From positions 6,076,001 to 6,140,000 of the forward strand of contig NZ_CP109596.1 in NCBI RefSeq assembly GCF_036327755.1: a DNA stretch of 64,000 nt, written 5' to 3'. The notes below the pieces were generated by a model. The model ran no database searches. It had not been told where the DNA came from and saw nothing but the letters and a program-made list of their open reading frames with translations. Made by a program: the position numbers and the translations under genes. Shown here one piece after another: positions 41,329-49,089 of this stretch (position 1 is the first letter of the stretch; the number at the start of each line of letters is the position of its first letter). The DNA comes from Nocardia sp. NBC_01503 (GTDB lineage: Bacteria > Actinomycetota > Actinomycetes > Mycobacteriales > Mycobacteriaceae).

Positions 41329-42839
41329 CGCAGCCTCGCGCGAATCTCGTGGTAGGTCAGTCCATGGCGCTGGGCGAGCGCCGTGGCGTAGGCGAGCCCA
41401 TCGGGTGCGCGCCGCTCCAGACGGAAGGTCCGCACCGGATCATCCGCGGTCTCGACCCCGGCGACCATACTCACCACCTCCGGGCGAAGCGTGGCGAGCT
41501 CCTCGAGGAAGGTCACGTACACCGCCATCGCGCCGCGCTCGACAATCCGCCGGATCACCTCGCCGCCGATCGTCGCCGCATCGGAAGCGGTTGTGGTGCT
41601 GAAGCTTTCATTCAGCACCAGGACGCTCCGGTCGGTGAGCAGCTCCAGTATGTCGTGCATACGCCCCAGCTCCTGGGCCAGCGCACCGTGCGGGTCGTCG
41701 ATTTCGTCCTCGCGCACGAAATGCGTGAACACCCTGTCCGGCAGCATTATTCGCGCACCGGTCCCCGGTACCGGGCACCCGAGCGCGGCCAGATACGCCG
41801 TCTGCCCGACCATTCGGGCGAAGGTGCTCTTACCGCCCTGATTCGGCCCGGTCACGGTAATCACGCGCTCGGTGCCGTCGAGCCGGAAATCATTGCGTAC
41901 CGCGACCTTCCGCTGTTCGGCGAGCTCGAGGCCGAGTGCGGCATCGAAGCCGCCCTCCACCGCTATACCGTCGAACTCCGCGGTGACCTCCGGATAGCAG
42001 AAGGGCATCCCGCGCGCCCCGAGTCCGTGTGCGAAGCGCAGATAGTCCAGGTAGAAGCGTATTTCGACATCGAAGCGCGCAATCGTGGCATCGATGAAAT
42101 CGCGGTACCGCCGGGTATGGCGCTCGAGCTGTGCGAAGGGTTTCGGGTACAGCTCCACCACGGCCGCGATGACCTGCTCCTCGACCTCGTTCATATCCGG
42201 CCACGGGTCCGCCATGGGCGGGCGAGCGGGGTCCGAATCCGGCCGGAACCGTGCGAACGCCGAGGCGATGATCTCGCTGTAGTCGGCCTGTTCCACGGCG
42301 CGGTCGACGGTGAGTTGCCGCCCGGTCACCTGCACCGAGTAGCGCACGGCATCGAGTTCGGCGCGCACGACCTCGACCTCGGCGGTCAGGTCCCCGAACG
42401 CGGCGTCATCGACGTATCCGGTCAACCACTCGCGCCATTCCCGCAATCCGGTCGATTGCGGCGAAAGGCGTTGCAGCCCTGCGCTCATCTCCCGGACCGT
42501 GCGGCAGTACACCGTCTCGGCATCGAGTTGCCAGCGATCGCGCTGCCGCGGATGGGTCAACCGTCCGGCGCGGTCCATATGTCTGCGAACCGAATGCATT
42601 CCATCGGCGAATGCCTCGAATACCGCCCGCAGCGCGTCATTGTCGAGATCGCGAAAGACCTCCTGCCGGAAAATCACGCTCGCGACATCGCGCAGCGGCC
42701 GATACTGCACCGCCTCGTGCTCCGCGCCCCCGGTGACCGCGAAGACCTGATCGAGGTTCAAATCCTCGATCACCGCCTGATCGGCGGTCTCGGCCGCGCG
42801 CACCGCACCCTGCGGCCACAGCATGCTTGTGAAAACCAC
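41325..42839 (-). CDS. MutS-like ATPase, first of a coupled pair
   Basis: About 504 residues. I prefer the GTG at 42839, ten bases after GGGAGGAG; the longer GTG at 42893 would overlap the upstream small gene. A C-terminal MutS ATPase is clear: VITVTGPNQGGKSTFARMVG, RVFTHFVREDEIDDPHGALA, VLVLNESFSTTTASDAATIG and MAVYVTFLEELATL. The N-terminal region begins MVFTSMLWPQ and has the FxDLNLDQVF-type helical lever of MutS core domains without the mismatch-binding domain. It overlaps the second MutS-like gene by four bases. The pair is probably a heterodimeric DNA- or RNA-structure ATPase of unknown role. Confidence 0.88.
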   Translation of the reverse strand: MVFTSMLWPQGAVRAAETADQAVIEDLNLDQVFAVTGGAEHEAVQYRPLRDVASVIFRQEVFRDLDNDALRAVFEAFADGMHSVRRHMDRAGRLTHPRQRDRWQLDAETVYCRTVREMSAGLQRLSPQSTGLREWREWLTGYVDDAAFGDLTAEVEVVRAELDAVRYSVQVTGRQLTVDRAVEQADYSEIIASAFARFRPDSDPARPPMADPWPDMNEVEEQVIAAVVELYPKPFAQLERHTRRYRDFIDATIARFDVEIRFYLDYLRFAHGLGARGMPFCYPEVTAEFDGIAVEGGFDAALGLELAEQRKVAVRNDFRLDGTERVITVTGPNQGGKSTFARMVGQTAYLAALGCPVPGTGARIMLPDRVFTHFVREDEIDDPHGALAQELGRMHDILELLTDRSVLVLNESFSTTTASDAATIGGEVIRRIVERGAMAVYVTFLEELATLRPEVVSMVAGVETADDPVRTFRLERRAPDGLAYATALAQRHGLTYHEIRARLR

Positions 42840-42861
42840 CCGCCCCACACTCCTCCCCGGA

Positions 42862-43059
42862 TCAAGCCGGATCGTAGCGGCGGTGCCGACCACCCGTCTC
42901 GGGTTCGGGAGCGATTCGCGGTAATTCGGTGGTCTGGTAGATGCTGTCGCGGAGGCGGGAGCAGAACGCGTCGACGCTCCCGTATCTGGAGAGGACCTCG
43001 CTCAGCAAATGCTGCGTATTCGTCACTGTCACCGTTGTTTTCGCCACCTCTGATCGCAT
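42862..43059 (-). CDS. Small hypothetical protein ahead of the MutS-like pair (65 aa)
   Basis: A short frame from ATG 43059 (GTG 43041 also possible), ending 22 bases before the preferred MutS-like start, on the same strand. It reads VTNTQHLLSEVLSRYGSVDA, then FCSRLRDSIYQTTELPRIA and a basic tail. It is protein-like but has no good ribosome-binding site. If real it is the first gene of the MutS-like operon. Confidence 0.42.
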   Translation of the reverse strand: MRSEVAKTTVTVTNTQHLLSEVLSRYGSVDAFCSRLRDSIYQTTELPRIAPEPETGGRHRRYDPA

Positions 43060-43245
43060 GTTCTACAGGGCAGTAACCGCACAGCTTGTGGACCGTCGAT
43101 CACTGTAGTTGCGGCGCTCGAACAGGTGAATGGGCGATCGATGACCAATCGTGCCAACTTCCGGGACCCAATCAGCTGGTCGAGACGGGTCCGGCGCGCG
43201 GCCGAACAATTGGATCGCCACGACGGCCGCGGATCTCTACCATCG

Positions 43246-43402
43246 TCGGCACGGCGCTGACGAGAGTGACGACCTCCGAGCCGATCGGCCGGTCACCGAA
43301 GGAAACGACCACCAGAGGCGGCCGGATTCTCGGCCGCGAAGGTGTGGTGGCACCGCGACCTACCCGATCGCCCACACCTCCCGGGGCAACAACCAGGAGG
43401 TG
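43246..43402 (+). promoter_or_regulatory. T-box riboswitch (translational type) upstream of aspartyl-tRNA synthetase
   Basis: The leader carries the T-box hallmark TGGCACC at 43348-43354, followed by GCG. It sits as a 7-base bulge between two perfect helices: GGTGTGG (43341-43347) with CCACACC (43372-43378), and GCGA (43355-43358) with TCGC (43368-43371). A 7-bp hairpin, GCGGCCG/CGGCCGC (43318-43337), precedes it as stem III should. GGTC/GACC (43291-43310) may be stem II. The short 5' stem is TCGGCACGG paired with CCGAGCCGA (one mismatch), with GACGAC at 43268-43273 in its loop as specifier candidates (GAC, Asp). CACCTCC (43375-43381) is fully complementary to GGAGGTG (43396-43402), the ribosome-binding site, and overlaps the antisequestrator. 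Uncharged tRNA would thus free the ribosome-binding site. The bulge base C51 pairs with discriminator G of tRNA-Asp. Confidence 0.85.
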
Positions 43403-43408
43403 AATCAG

Positions 43409-44707
43409 ATGACACGTACCCTTTGCGCGACACTGCCCGCTGTGCGAGCCACGGGGCCGGAGGCCCGGGTGACACTCGAGGGCTGGATCCAGCGGCGCAG
43501 GCAACTCGCCACCGTGACCTTCGTCGTGCTGCGCGATCGATCCGGTTCGGCGCAGGTCGTGGTGACCGATCCCGCAGTGCGAGAACAGGTCTCGGGGCTG
43601 CCGGAGGAGACGGTGATCCGCGTGATCGGCCGGATCGTCGAGAACGGGGGTGCGCCCGGCGGGGTCGAGATCGTGGACCCGGAGATCTCGGCGTTGAGCG
43701 CGCCCGCACAACCGCAACCGGTCGACCTGTGGCGGCCGAGACTCCAGGCCCACCTGCCGACGCTGCTCGATCACGCGGCATTGACCTGGCGGCATCCCAC
43801 CCGACGTGCGGTGTGGCAGATCGCGGCGGCATCGCTGAGCGGTTTCCGTCGCCACCTCGACGGCATCGGCTTCACCGAGGTGGCCACGCCGAAGATCGTG
43901 GACCAGTCGCCGGAATCGGGGGCGAACGTCTTCGAACTCGACTACTTCGGCGTCCCCGCGTATCTCGCGCAATCGCCCCAGCTCTACAAACAGATGCTGA
44001 CCGGTGTCTTCGAGCGGGTGTACGAGGCCGGGCCGGTATTCCGGGCCGAACCGCATGACACGGCCCGGCATCTGGCCCAATACCTTTCGCTGGATGTGGA
44101 GTTCGCGTTCCTCGAGGACCATCGCGACGTGCTCGCGCTGCTCCGGGACACCCTCGCCGCCATGGTGGACCGGGTGCGTGCCGCCGCGCCCGGTGCGGTC
44201 GAGATCACCGGCGCGGAGCTGCCCTCGGTGCCCGATCGGATTCCGGTGCTGCATTTCACCGAGGCGGCCGAATTGGCCGGTGCCGCACCGGATGAACCCG
44301 ATCTGACGCCCGAACATGAACGGCTGCTGGGCATATGGGCGAAGTCGCGGTTCGACTCCGACTTCCTCGCAGTCGAGGGATACCCGGCGGCCAAGCGCCC
44401 CTTCTACACGCATCCGCAACCCGACGACCCGCGCTGGACCAACTCCTTCGACCTGCTCTTCCGCGGAATCGAACTCGTCACCGGCGGCCAGCGGCTGCAC
44501 AACCACGCCGACTACCTGACCGCGCTGACCGCCCGGGGCGAAGATCCCACCCGCTATCGCGCCTACCTCGAGGCCATGAGCCACGGCATGCCACCGCACG
44601 GCGGCTTCGCCATCGGCCTGGAGCGCTGGGTGGCACGCCTCGTGGGTGCGGACAACGTTCGGTACGCGACCCTGTTCCCCCGGGACATCCACCGCATGCA
44701 CCCGTGA
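43409..44707 (+). CDS. aspS: Archaeal-type aspartyl-tRNA synthetase
   Basis: A 432-residue class II synthetase, ATG 43409 with AGGAGG eight bases upstream. The OB-fold anticodon-binding domain (ARVTLEGWIQRRRQLATVTF, VVLRDRSGSAQVVV) is followed by the catalytic core: SPESGANVFELDYFG, YLAQSPQLYKQMLTGVFERV, motif 2 FRAEPHDTARHLAQYLSLD and motif 3 GFAIGLERWVARLVG. The bacterial GAD insertion is absent, so this is the compact archaeal/eukaryal-type AspRS rather than the roughly 590-residue bacterial enzyme. It may be a second AspRS, or an enzyme acting on tRNA-Asn with GatCAB. After GWI the residue is Gln, where from memory discriminating enzymes have Trp and non-discriminating ones His. The upstream T-box ties it to tRNA-Asp charging. 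Confidence 0.92.
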   Translation: MTRTLCATLPAVRATGPEARVTLEGWIQRRRQLATVTFVVLRDRSGSAQVVVTDPAVREQVSGLPEETVIRVIGRIVENGGAPGGVEIVDPEISALSAPAQPQPVDLWRPRLQAHLPTLLDHAALTWRHPTRRAVWQIAAASLSGFRRHLDGIGFTEVATPKIVDQSPESGANVFELDYFGVPAYLAQSPQLYKQMLTGVFERVYEAGPVFRAEPHDTARHLAQYLSLDVEFAFLEDHRDVLALLRDTLAAMVDRVRAAAPGAVEITGAELPSVPDRIPVLHFTEAAELAGAAPDEPDLTPEHERLLGIWAKSRFDSDFLAVEGYPAAKRPFYTHPQPDDPRWTNSFDLLFRGIELVTGGQRLHNHADYLTALTARGEDPTRYRAYLEAMSHGMPPHGGFAIGLERWVARLVGADNVRYATLFPRDIHRMHP

Positions 44708-44855
44708 CCACCTCGCCGGGTATCGGTGCCCCGCTGCGGTATCCGGCGATTCACAGGAAACACCCAGCGCACGTACAGCGGGACCGAGGCTGGCACCGGG
44801 AACATCGACCCATGACAGTGTGGGAGCGGGACTCGGGACCGAGGCTGAGTCGGAC

Positions 44856-46358
44856 GTGAACCTGCGAAAGACGCTGGCACGCCGGGCCTCCTCGGTTCCA
44901 CTGCGAATCGGCCTGGTGGTGGCGATGGTAGCCCTGGCCGCACTGGTGCTGCTCGCCTCTGGAGTGGCCCTGACCTCGGCGCTGTCGCGCTCATTGACCT
45001 CACGCACCGATGAACAACTCTATGACGCGGCGCGCAGTTGGGCACAGCCGCGCGCGATGAAGCAGGTGACCACCGAGGACGGCCGCACCGTCTGGGTGCC
45101 CACCGACGCGCCGCGCCCGCCACAGCCGATAAAGCTGACCGAACAGCCGCGCCGTTACTACGAATTACGCAAAGGCCCTGATGGGACGGTCTATTCGGAG
45201 TTCCTGGCCGGAAACGACCAATCGACGCCCGATCTCTCCGAACAGGCCGGGGACGGACCGGAATCGGTCGGCTCGACCGATGCCTCCATGCCGCGCTGGC
45301 GAATCCTGACCATCTCCAATACGTACGGCTCGACCACCGTCGGTATCTCCCTGGCCGAGAACCTGGAGACCATCTCCGGGCTCATCTACTTCGAACTCGC
45401 CGTCGGCGCAACGGCTCTGCTGGTGCTCGGCAGCGGCGGCTATCTGGTGGTGCGGCGCAGTCTGCGCCCGCTGCGGCAGGTGGAGGAGACCGCGGCCGCC
45501 ATCGCGGGCGGTGATCTGCATCGGCGGGTGCCCGTGCGCAATGTCGATACCGAGGTCGATCATCTGGCGCGTTCGCTCAATGAGATGCTGGCGCAGATTC
45601 AGCACGGCGTCGCCGCCACCGAGGCGCAGGAGGAGGCCGCGCGGCGCTCCGAGGCCAAGATGCGCCGCTTCATCGCCGATGCCAGTCATGAACTGCGCAC
45701 CCCGCTGACCACCATCCGCGGCTTCGCCGAGCTGTATCGGCAGGGGGCGAGCGCCGATGCCGCCGGCATCCTGACCCGTATCGAGGGCGAGGCCGCCCGG
45801 ATGGGTCTGCTGGTGGAGGATCTGCTCATGCTGGCCCGGGTCGACGCCAATCGGCCCTTCGAGCGAAAGCCCGTGGACCTGCTGCTGCTGGCCACCGACG
45901 CGGTGCACAACGCCCAGGCCATGGCCGCGCGGCAGCGCTCGGACCCGGATGCGCCGGATCGCCCCATCGAACTCGAAATCCGGCCGGGGGAGGGGACTTT
46001 GCAGGTGGTCGGCGATGAGGCCCGGCTGCGCCAAGTGCTGGCGAATCTGCTCGGTAACGCGCTCACCCATACGCCCGCTCCGACGCCGGTCACGGTGCGG
46101 CTCACACCCTCTCGTGACGAGGTCCGCGTCGATGTCAGCGACGCGGGGCCCGGTTTGGCCCCCGACGCCGCGCTGCGGGTCTTCGAACGCTTCTATCGCA
46201 CCGACTCCTCTCGCGCCCGGGCCAGCGGCGGCACCGGGCTGGGTTTGTCGATCGTGCAGGCGCTGGTCGTCGCGCATGGTGGCCGGGTGACGGTCGATAC
46301 CGCGCCGGGGGCGGGCGCCACCTTCACGGTGCGACTGCCCCGCGAGGCGCCCGCCTGA
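44856..46358 (+). CDS. Sensor histidine kinase, orphan
   Basis: A 500-residue kinase; I chose the GTG at 44856 because the first membrane helix follows at once. Layout: membrane helix 1 (LRIGLVVAMVALAALVLLAS), a periplasmic domain of about 130 residues, membrane helix 2 (FELAVGATALLVLGSGGYLV), HAMP (LRPLRQVEETAAAIAGGDLH), HisKA with FIADASHELRTPLTTIRGFA (phosphorylated His), and HATPase with N box NLLGNALTHTP, G1 DAGPGLAP and G2 GGTGLGLSIVQA. Actinobacterial kinases of this OmpR-partner type normally follow a response-regulator gene. Here the upstream gene is aspS and downstream is a sigma factor, so the partner is elsewhere or lost. Confidence 0.92.
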   Translation: MNLRKTLARRASSVPLRIGLVVAMVALAALVLLASGVALTSALSRSLTSRTDEQLYDAARSWAQPRAMKQVTTEDGRTVWVPTDAPRPPQPIKLTEQPRRYYELRKGPDGTVYSEFLAGNDQSTPDLSEQAGDGPESVGSTDASMPRWRILTISNTYGSTTVGISLAENLETISGLIYFELAVGATALLVLGSGGYLVVRRSLRPLRQVEETAAAIAGGDLHRRVPVRNVDTEVDHLARSLNEMLAQIQHGVAATEAQEEAARRSEAKMRRFIADASHELRTPLTTIRGFAELYRQGASADAAGILTRIEGEAARMGLLVEDLLMLARVDANRPFERKPVDLLLLATDAVHNAQAMAARQRSDPDAPDRPIELEIRPGEGTLQVVGDEARLRQVLANLLGNALTHTPAPTPVTVRLTPSRDEVRVDVSDAGPGLAPDAALRVFERFYRTDSSRARASGGTGLGLSIVQALVVAHGGRVTVDTAPGAGATFTVRLPREAPA

Positions 46359-46392
46359 AATGCCAGGTGAGAGGTCAATTCGAATTGATTAC

Positions 46393-46417
46393 GTTTTGAT
46401 AACGGCAGAGTGGGTAC
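46393..46417 (+). promoter_or_regulatory. SigF/SigB-type promoter of the sigma factor gene
   Basis: GTTT, exactly 15 bases, then GGGTAC, against the SigF/SigB consensus GTTT-N15-17-GGGTAT. It lies 39 bases before the sigma factor's ATG, so the factor probably transcribes its own gene. Confidence 0.7.
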
Positions 46418-46456
46418 TCGGGGATAGTCGGATTCGTAGAGAAGTGAGGAAACTTC

Positions 46457-47287
46457 ATGAACGAGGCGATACCGAGTACCGAGGGAAAGCGGACTTCGAG
46501 CAGTCCGGGCGACACCTATGACGATATCGAGGTGCGGTTCACGGAGCTGGCGGAACTGGCTCCCGACGATCCGCATCGGGAGACGCTGCGTGCGGAGATC
46601 ATCGAACTCTGCCTGCCGCTGGCCGAACATATCGCGCGCCGTTTCGGGGGTCGTGGCGAGGAGTTCGACGATTTACACCAAGTGGCTTCGGTGGGATTGG
46701 TGCAGGCCGTGGATCGCTTCGATGTGACGCGTGGAAGTTCCTTCCTGTCATTCGCGGTCCCGACGGTAATGGGCGAGGTGAAACGCCATTTCCGCGATAA
46801 CACCTGGGCCGTGCGCGTTCCGCGCAGCGCCAAGGAGTTGCAACAACGCATCACCGGCGCGGTCGAGGTGCTGGCGCAGCGCCTGGAGCGTATGCCCACC
46901 GCTCGCGAAATCGCCGCGGAGCTGGATGTCGAATTGAGTGATGTCACACAGGCATTGATCGCGCGCAATGCCTATCAGACCAGTTCACTCGATATCGCGC
47001 GCGGTGAGGACGATTCCGCGGATTCGGCTCTGATCGCCACGCTCGGCGCCGAGGAGCCCTCCTATCGACTGCTGGAGAACGCGCTCGCGGTCGGCCCGCT
47101 GCTGCGGGAATTGCCCGCGCGCGAACGGCAAATGCTGGTGTGGCGCTTCTTCGACAATCAAACCCAGTCGCAGATCGGCAAGCGCCTGGGCGTCTCGCAG
47201 ATGCAGGTTTCGCGCATGCTGTCGCGGACATTGACCACGTTGCGCCAACGGGCCCTCGGGCCAGCGGAATTCGCACGTAGCGCCTGA
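46457..47287 (+). CDS. Group 3 RNA polymerase sigma factor, SigB/SigF/SigG type
   Basis: A 276-residue factor starting at ATG 46457 (GTGAGGAAAC upstream). Region 2 is AEHIARRFGGRGEEFDDLHQ, VASVGLVQAVDRFD, FAVPTVMGEVKRHFRDNTWA; region 3 is VRVPRSAKELQQRIT to RMPTAREIAAELDVELSDV; region 4 is LLRELPARERQMLVWRFFDN then QTQSQIGKRLGVSQMQVSRM. This is the stress/sporulation SigB-SigF group, normally held by an RsbW-type anti-sigma factor. No anti-sigma gene is adjacent. An RsbR-type STAS protein is encoded at 17.7 kb. The SigF-type promoter upstream suggests positive autoregulation. Confidence 0.93.
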   Translation: MNEAIPSTEGKRTSSSPGDTYDDIEVRFTELAELAPDDPHRETLRAEIIELCLPLAEHIARRFGGRGEEFDDLHQVASVGLVQAVDRFDVTRGSSFLSFAVPTVMGEVKRHFRDNTWAVRVPRSAKELQQRITGAVEVLAQRLERMPTAREIAAELDVELSDVTQALIARNAYQTSSLDIARGEDDSADSALIATLGAEEPSYRLLENALAVGPLLRELPARERQMLVWRFFDNQTQSQIGKRLGVSQMQVSRMLSRTLTTLRQRALGPAEFARSA

Positions 47288-47400
47288 AACCACCCGGTCC
47301 GCCCCGCGATCAGCACACATTCCTGGGAACGATTCACAGTTTCGTTTGTTATCGTCTCGCGGCTGATGCAGGGCAGGGCTAGGTAGGAGGCGCAGTTCTA

Positions 47401-48147
47401 TTGCGGGGCAATACTTCCTGGGAATCGAGTGGCCGCGGTGCACATCGCCGGGAACCGGCGATCAATGTGCTGCGGGGCCGTGCGGTGATCGCCGCGGTGG
47501 CGGCGGGTGCGGCGGTCGCCGCCACCCAGGCCGGGCTGCAGGAGGTGCACACCAACCCGCTGAACAGTCCGAATACCGAAGAACTGGCGGCGCTGCAACC
47601 CGCGACGCTGGACGGCACCGATGCGCATTTCCCGGAGATCCTCGATGCCACACAGGTGGAGAATCCGGCCGACTTCCAGGACATTCTGCACAACGGTGAG
47701 CAGTTCGAGGCCGATATCGCCGCTCGCGCGGCCTCGAAGCTGCGACCGCTGTTCGTGAAGTTCGCCGAGGGCACCTTCACCTCCGGATTCGGTTCCCGCT
47801 GGGGCGCCCAGCATTTGGGTGTCGATGTGGCGGCGCCGATCGGCACGCCCATCTACGCGGTCGAGGACGGCAAGGTGATCAGCGCCGGTCCCGCCTCCGG
47901 ATTCGGTATGTGGGTGCGCCTGCTACATGATGACGGCACCATCACCGTGTACGGACATGTCGATACCGCGACCGTCGATGTGGGGCAGCGGGTGCTGGCC
48001 GGCGATCAGATCGCCACGGTCGGCAATCGCGGCTTCTCCACCGGTCCGCACTGTCATTTCGAGGTGTGGCTCAATGGCGCCGACAAGGTCGATCCACTGC
48101 CGTGGCTGGCCAGCCGGGGCATCTCGCTGGGTCCCGAACGCGACTGA
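47401..48147 (+). CDS. M23-family peptidase (LytM domain), exported
   Basis: A 248-residue protein from a TTG with AGGAGG ten bases upstream. An N-terminal export or anchor segment (VLRGRAVIAAVAAGAAVAAT) is followed by a linker and a LytM domain: FTSGFGSRWGAQHLGVDVAA (zinc ligands H and D), PIYAVEDGKVISAGPASGFG, ITVYGHVDTATVDVGQRVLA and STGPHCHFEVWLNG (catalytic HxH). All four LytM metal/catalytic residues are present. It should cut peptidoglycan cross-links in the wall, acting in growth or division. It is on the same strand as the sigma gene, 113 bases apart. Confidence 0.92.
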   Translation: MRGNTSWESSGRGAHRREPAINVLRGRAVIAAVAAGAAVAATQAGLQEVHTNPLNSPNTEELAALQPATLDGTDAHFPEILDATQVENPADFQDILHNGEQFEADIAARAASKLRPLFVKFAEGTFTSGFGSRWGAQHLGVDVAAPIGTPIYAVEDGKVISAGPASGFGMWVRLLHDDGTITVYGHVDTATVDVGQRVLAGDQIATVGNRGFSTGPHCHFEVWLNGADKVDPLPWLASRGISLGPERD

Positions 48148-48169
48148 GCCGATGCGCCCGGCCGATCGC

Positions 48170-48184
48170 GTCTACGCCGTAGGT
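48170..48184. promoter_or_regulatory. Operator-like site upstream of the TetR gene
   Basis: GTCTACGCCGTAGGT resembles the perfect GTCTAC-N3-GTAGAC dyad found upstream of the desaturase gene (two mismatches in the right arm), and a further TCTAC follows at once. It lies 49 bases before the tetR start. Confidence 0.5.
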
Positions 48185-48232
48185 CTACACTCGGTTCATC
48201 GCGCACGGTGACGAGACCGGAGGGCCTGGCGT

Positions 48233-48949
48233 ATGACCGAAGACCGGGACGGCCGTAAGTCCTCCCGTCCGGCACACCGCCGGAGTGATTCCGACGCGCC
48301 GATCACCAGGGCCGTGCTGTTGGACGCCGCGCTGGGGATCGTCGACAGTGATGGCGTCGAAGGGCTCTCCATGCGGCGGCTGGCCGAGGCTGTCAAGCGC
48401 GATCCGATGGTGATCTATCGGCATGTGCCGAATAAGGCGGCCGTCCTCGATGGTGTCGCCGAGATCGTCTTCGCGCAGCTGTCGGTGGATGCCTCCGATT
48501 CGGACTGGATCGCCCAATTGCGCACGGTGGCACGTGATTTCCGCGGACTCGCGCTGGCGCATCCGCGCGTGGTGCCATTGCTGGTGACCCGTCCGCTGGC
48601 CACGCCGCTGGGGCTGCGGCCGCCGGCGGTGGTGCGCCCGTTGGAGGCTGTGCTCGAGTTGCTCACCCGCGCGGGCTTCTCCGGCGCGGACGCGTTGCAT
48701 GTGTATCGCGCGCTCTTCGGCTTCCTCCACGGGCACATTCTCAATGAGCTGCAGGAGATCGTGGAGCGGCCCGAGGAGACCGATGATGTGCTGCGGCTCG
48801 GGTTGTATCGGCTTCCGCTGGAGGAGTTTCCGCTGGTGCGCGAGTTGGCGCCGGTGCTGGCCGACTATGACGGCGCGGCCGAACTCGAGCGTGGTCTGGA
48901 CATCCTGCTGACCGGACTCGCCGCGAACCTGTCCGGTCCCGCGCACTGA
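48233..48949 (+). CDS. TetR-family regulator of the divergent-motif desaturase unit
   Basis: A 238-residue protein, ATG 48233. The HTH is APITRAVLLDAALGIVDSDG, then VEGLSMRRLAEAVKRDPMVI and YRHVPNKAAVLDGVAEIVF. The C-terminal half is the TetR_C (tetracycline-repressor-like) dimerisation and ligand domain with FGFLHGHILNELQEIVE. The same dyad motif occurs upstream of this gene and of the desaturase gene that follows on the same strand 140 bases on. It probably represses both, sensing acyl-CoA or a lipid by analogy with desaturase regulators such as DesT. That role is inferred. Confidence 0.88.
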   Translation: MTEDRDGRKSSRPAHRRSDSDAPITRAVLLDAALGIVDSDGVEGLSMRRLAEAVKRDPMVIYRHVPNKAAVLDGVAEIVFAQLSVDASDSDWIAQLRTVARDFRGLALAHPRVVPLLVTRPLATPLGLRPPAVVRPLEAVLELLTRAGFSGADALHVYRALFGFLHGHILNELQEIVERPEETDDVLRLGLYRLPLEEFPLVRELAPVLADYDGAAELERGLDILLTGLAANLSGPAH

Positions 48950-48989
48950 ACTTTCCCGGGTGGCCGGGCCACGTCCATCTACATGCCAT

Positions 48990-49004
48990 GTCTACGTTGT
49001 AGAC
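48990..49004. promoter_or_regulatory. Perfect dyad operator upstream of the desaturase gene
   Basis: GTCTAC, GTT, GTAGAC is a perfect 6-bp dyad, 85 bases before the desaturase start. A TCTACATGCCATGTCTAC segment overlaps it on the left, giving further half-sites. It matches the site at 48170. Confidence 0.65.
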
Positions 49005-49089
49005 AGACGTCGTAAGCCGCGCTAGCCTGGGAATATCGCCAGCTCATGGGTGCACGTGGCGGGCGCTCATGATTTCGAGGACGTGACGT

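Noticed and set aside
43172..45007. A 611-codon reverse-strand frame across the synthetase and T-box region
   Set aside because: It would cover the T-box leader and aspS; no start with a ribosome-binding site and no recognisable domain.
47288..47400. A cyclic-di-AMP (ydaO) riboswitch upstream of the M23 peptidase gene
   Set aside because: Such switches precede many actinobacterial wall hydrolase genes, but the 113-base gap is too short and lacks the conserved elements I know.
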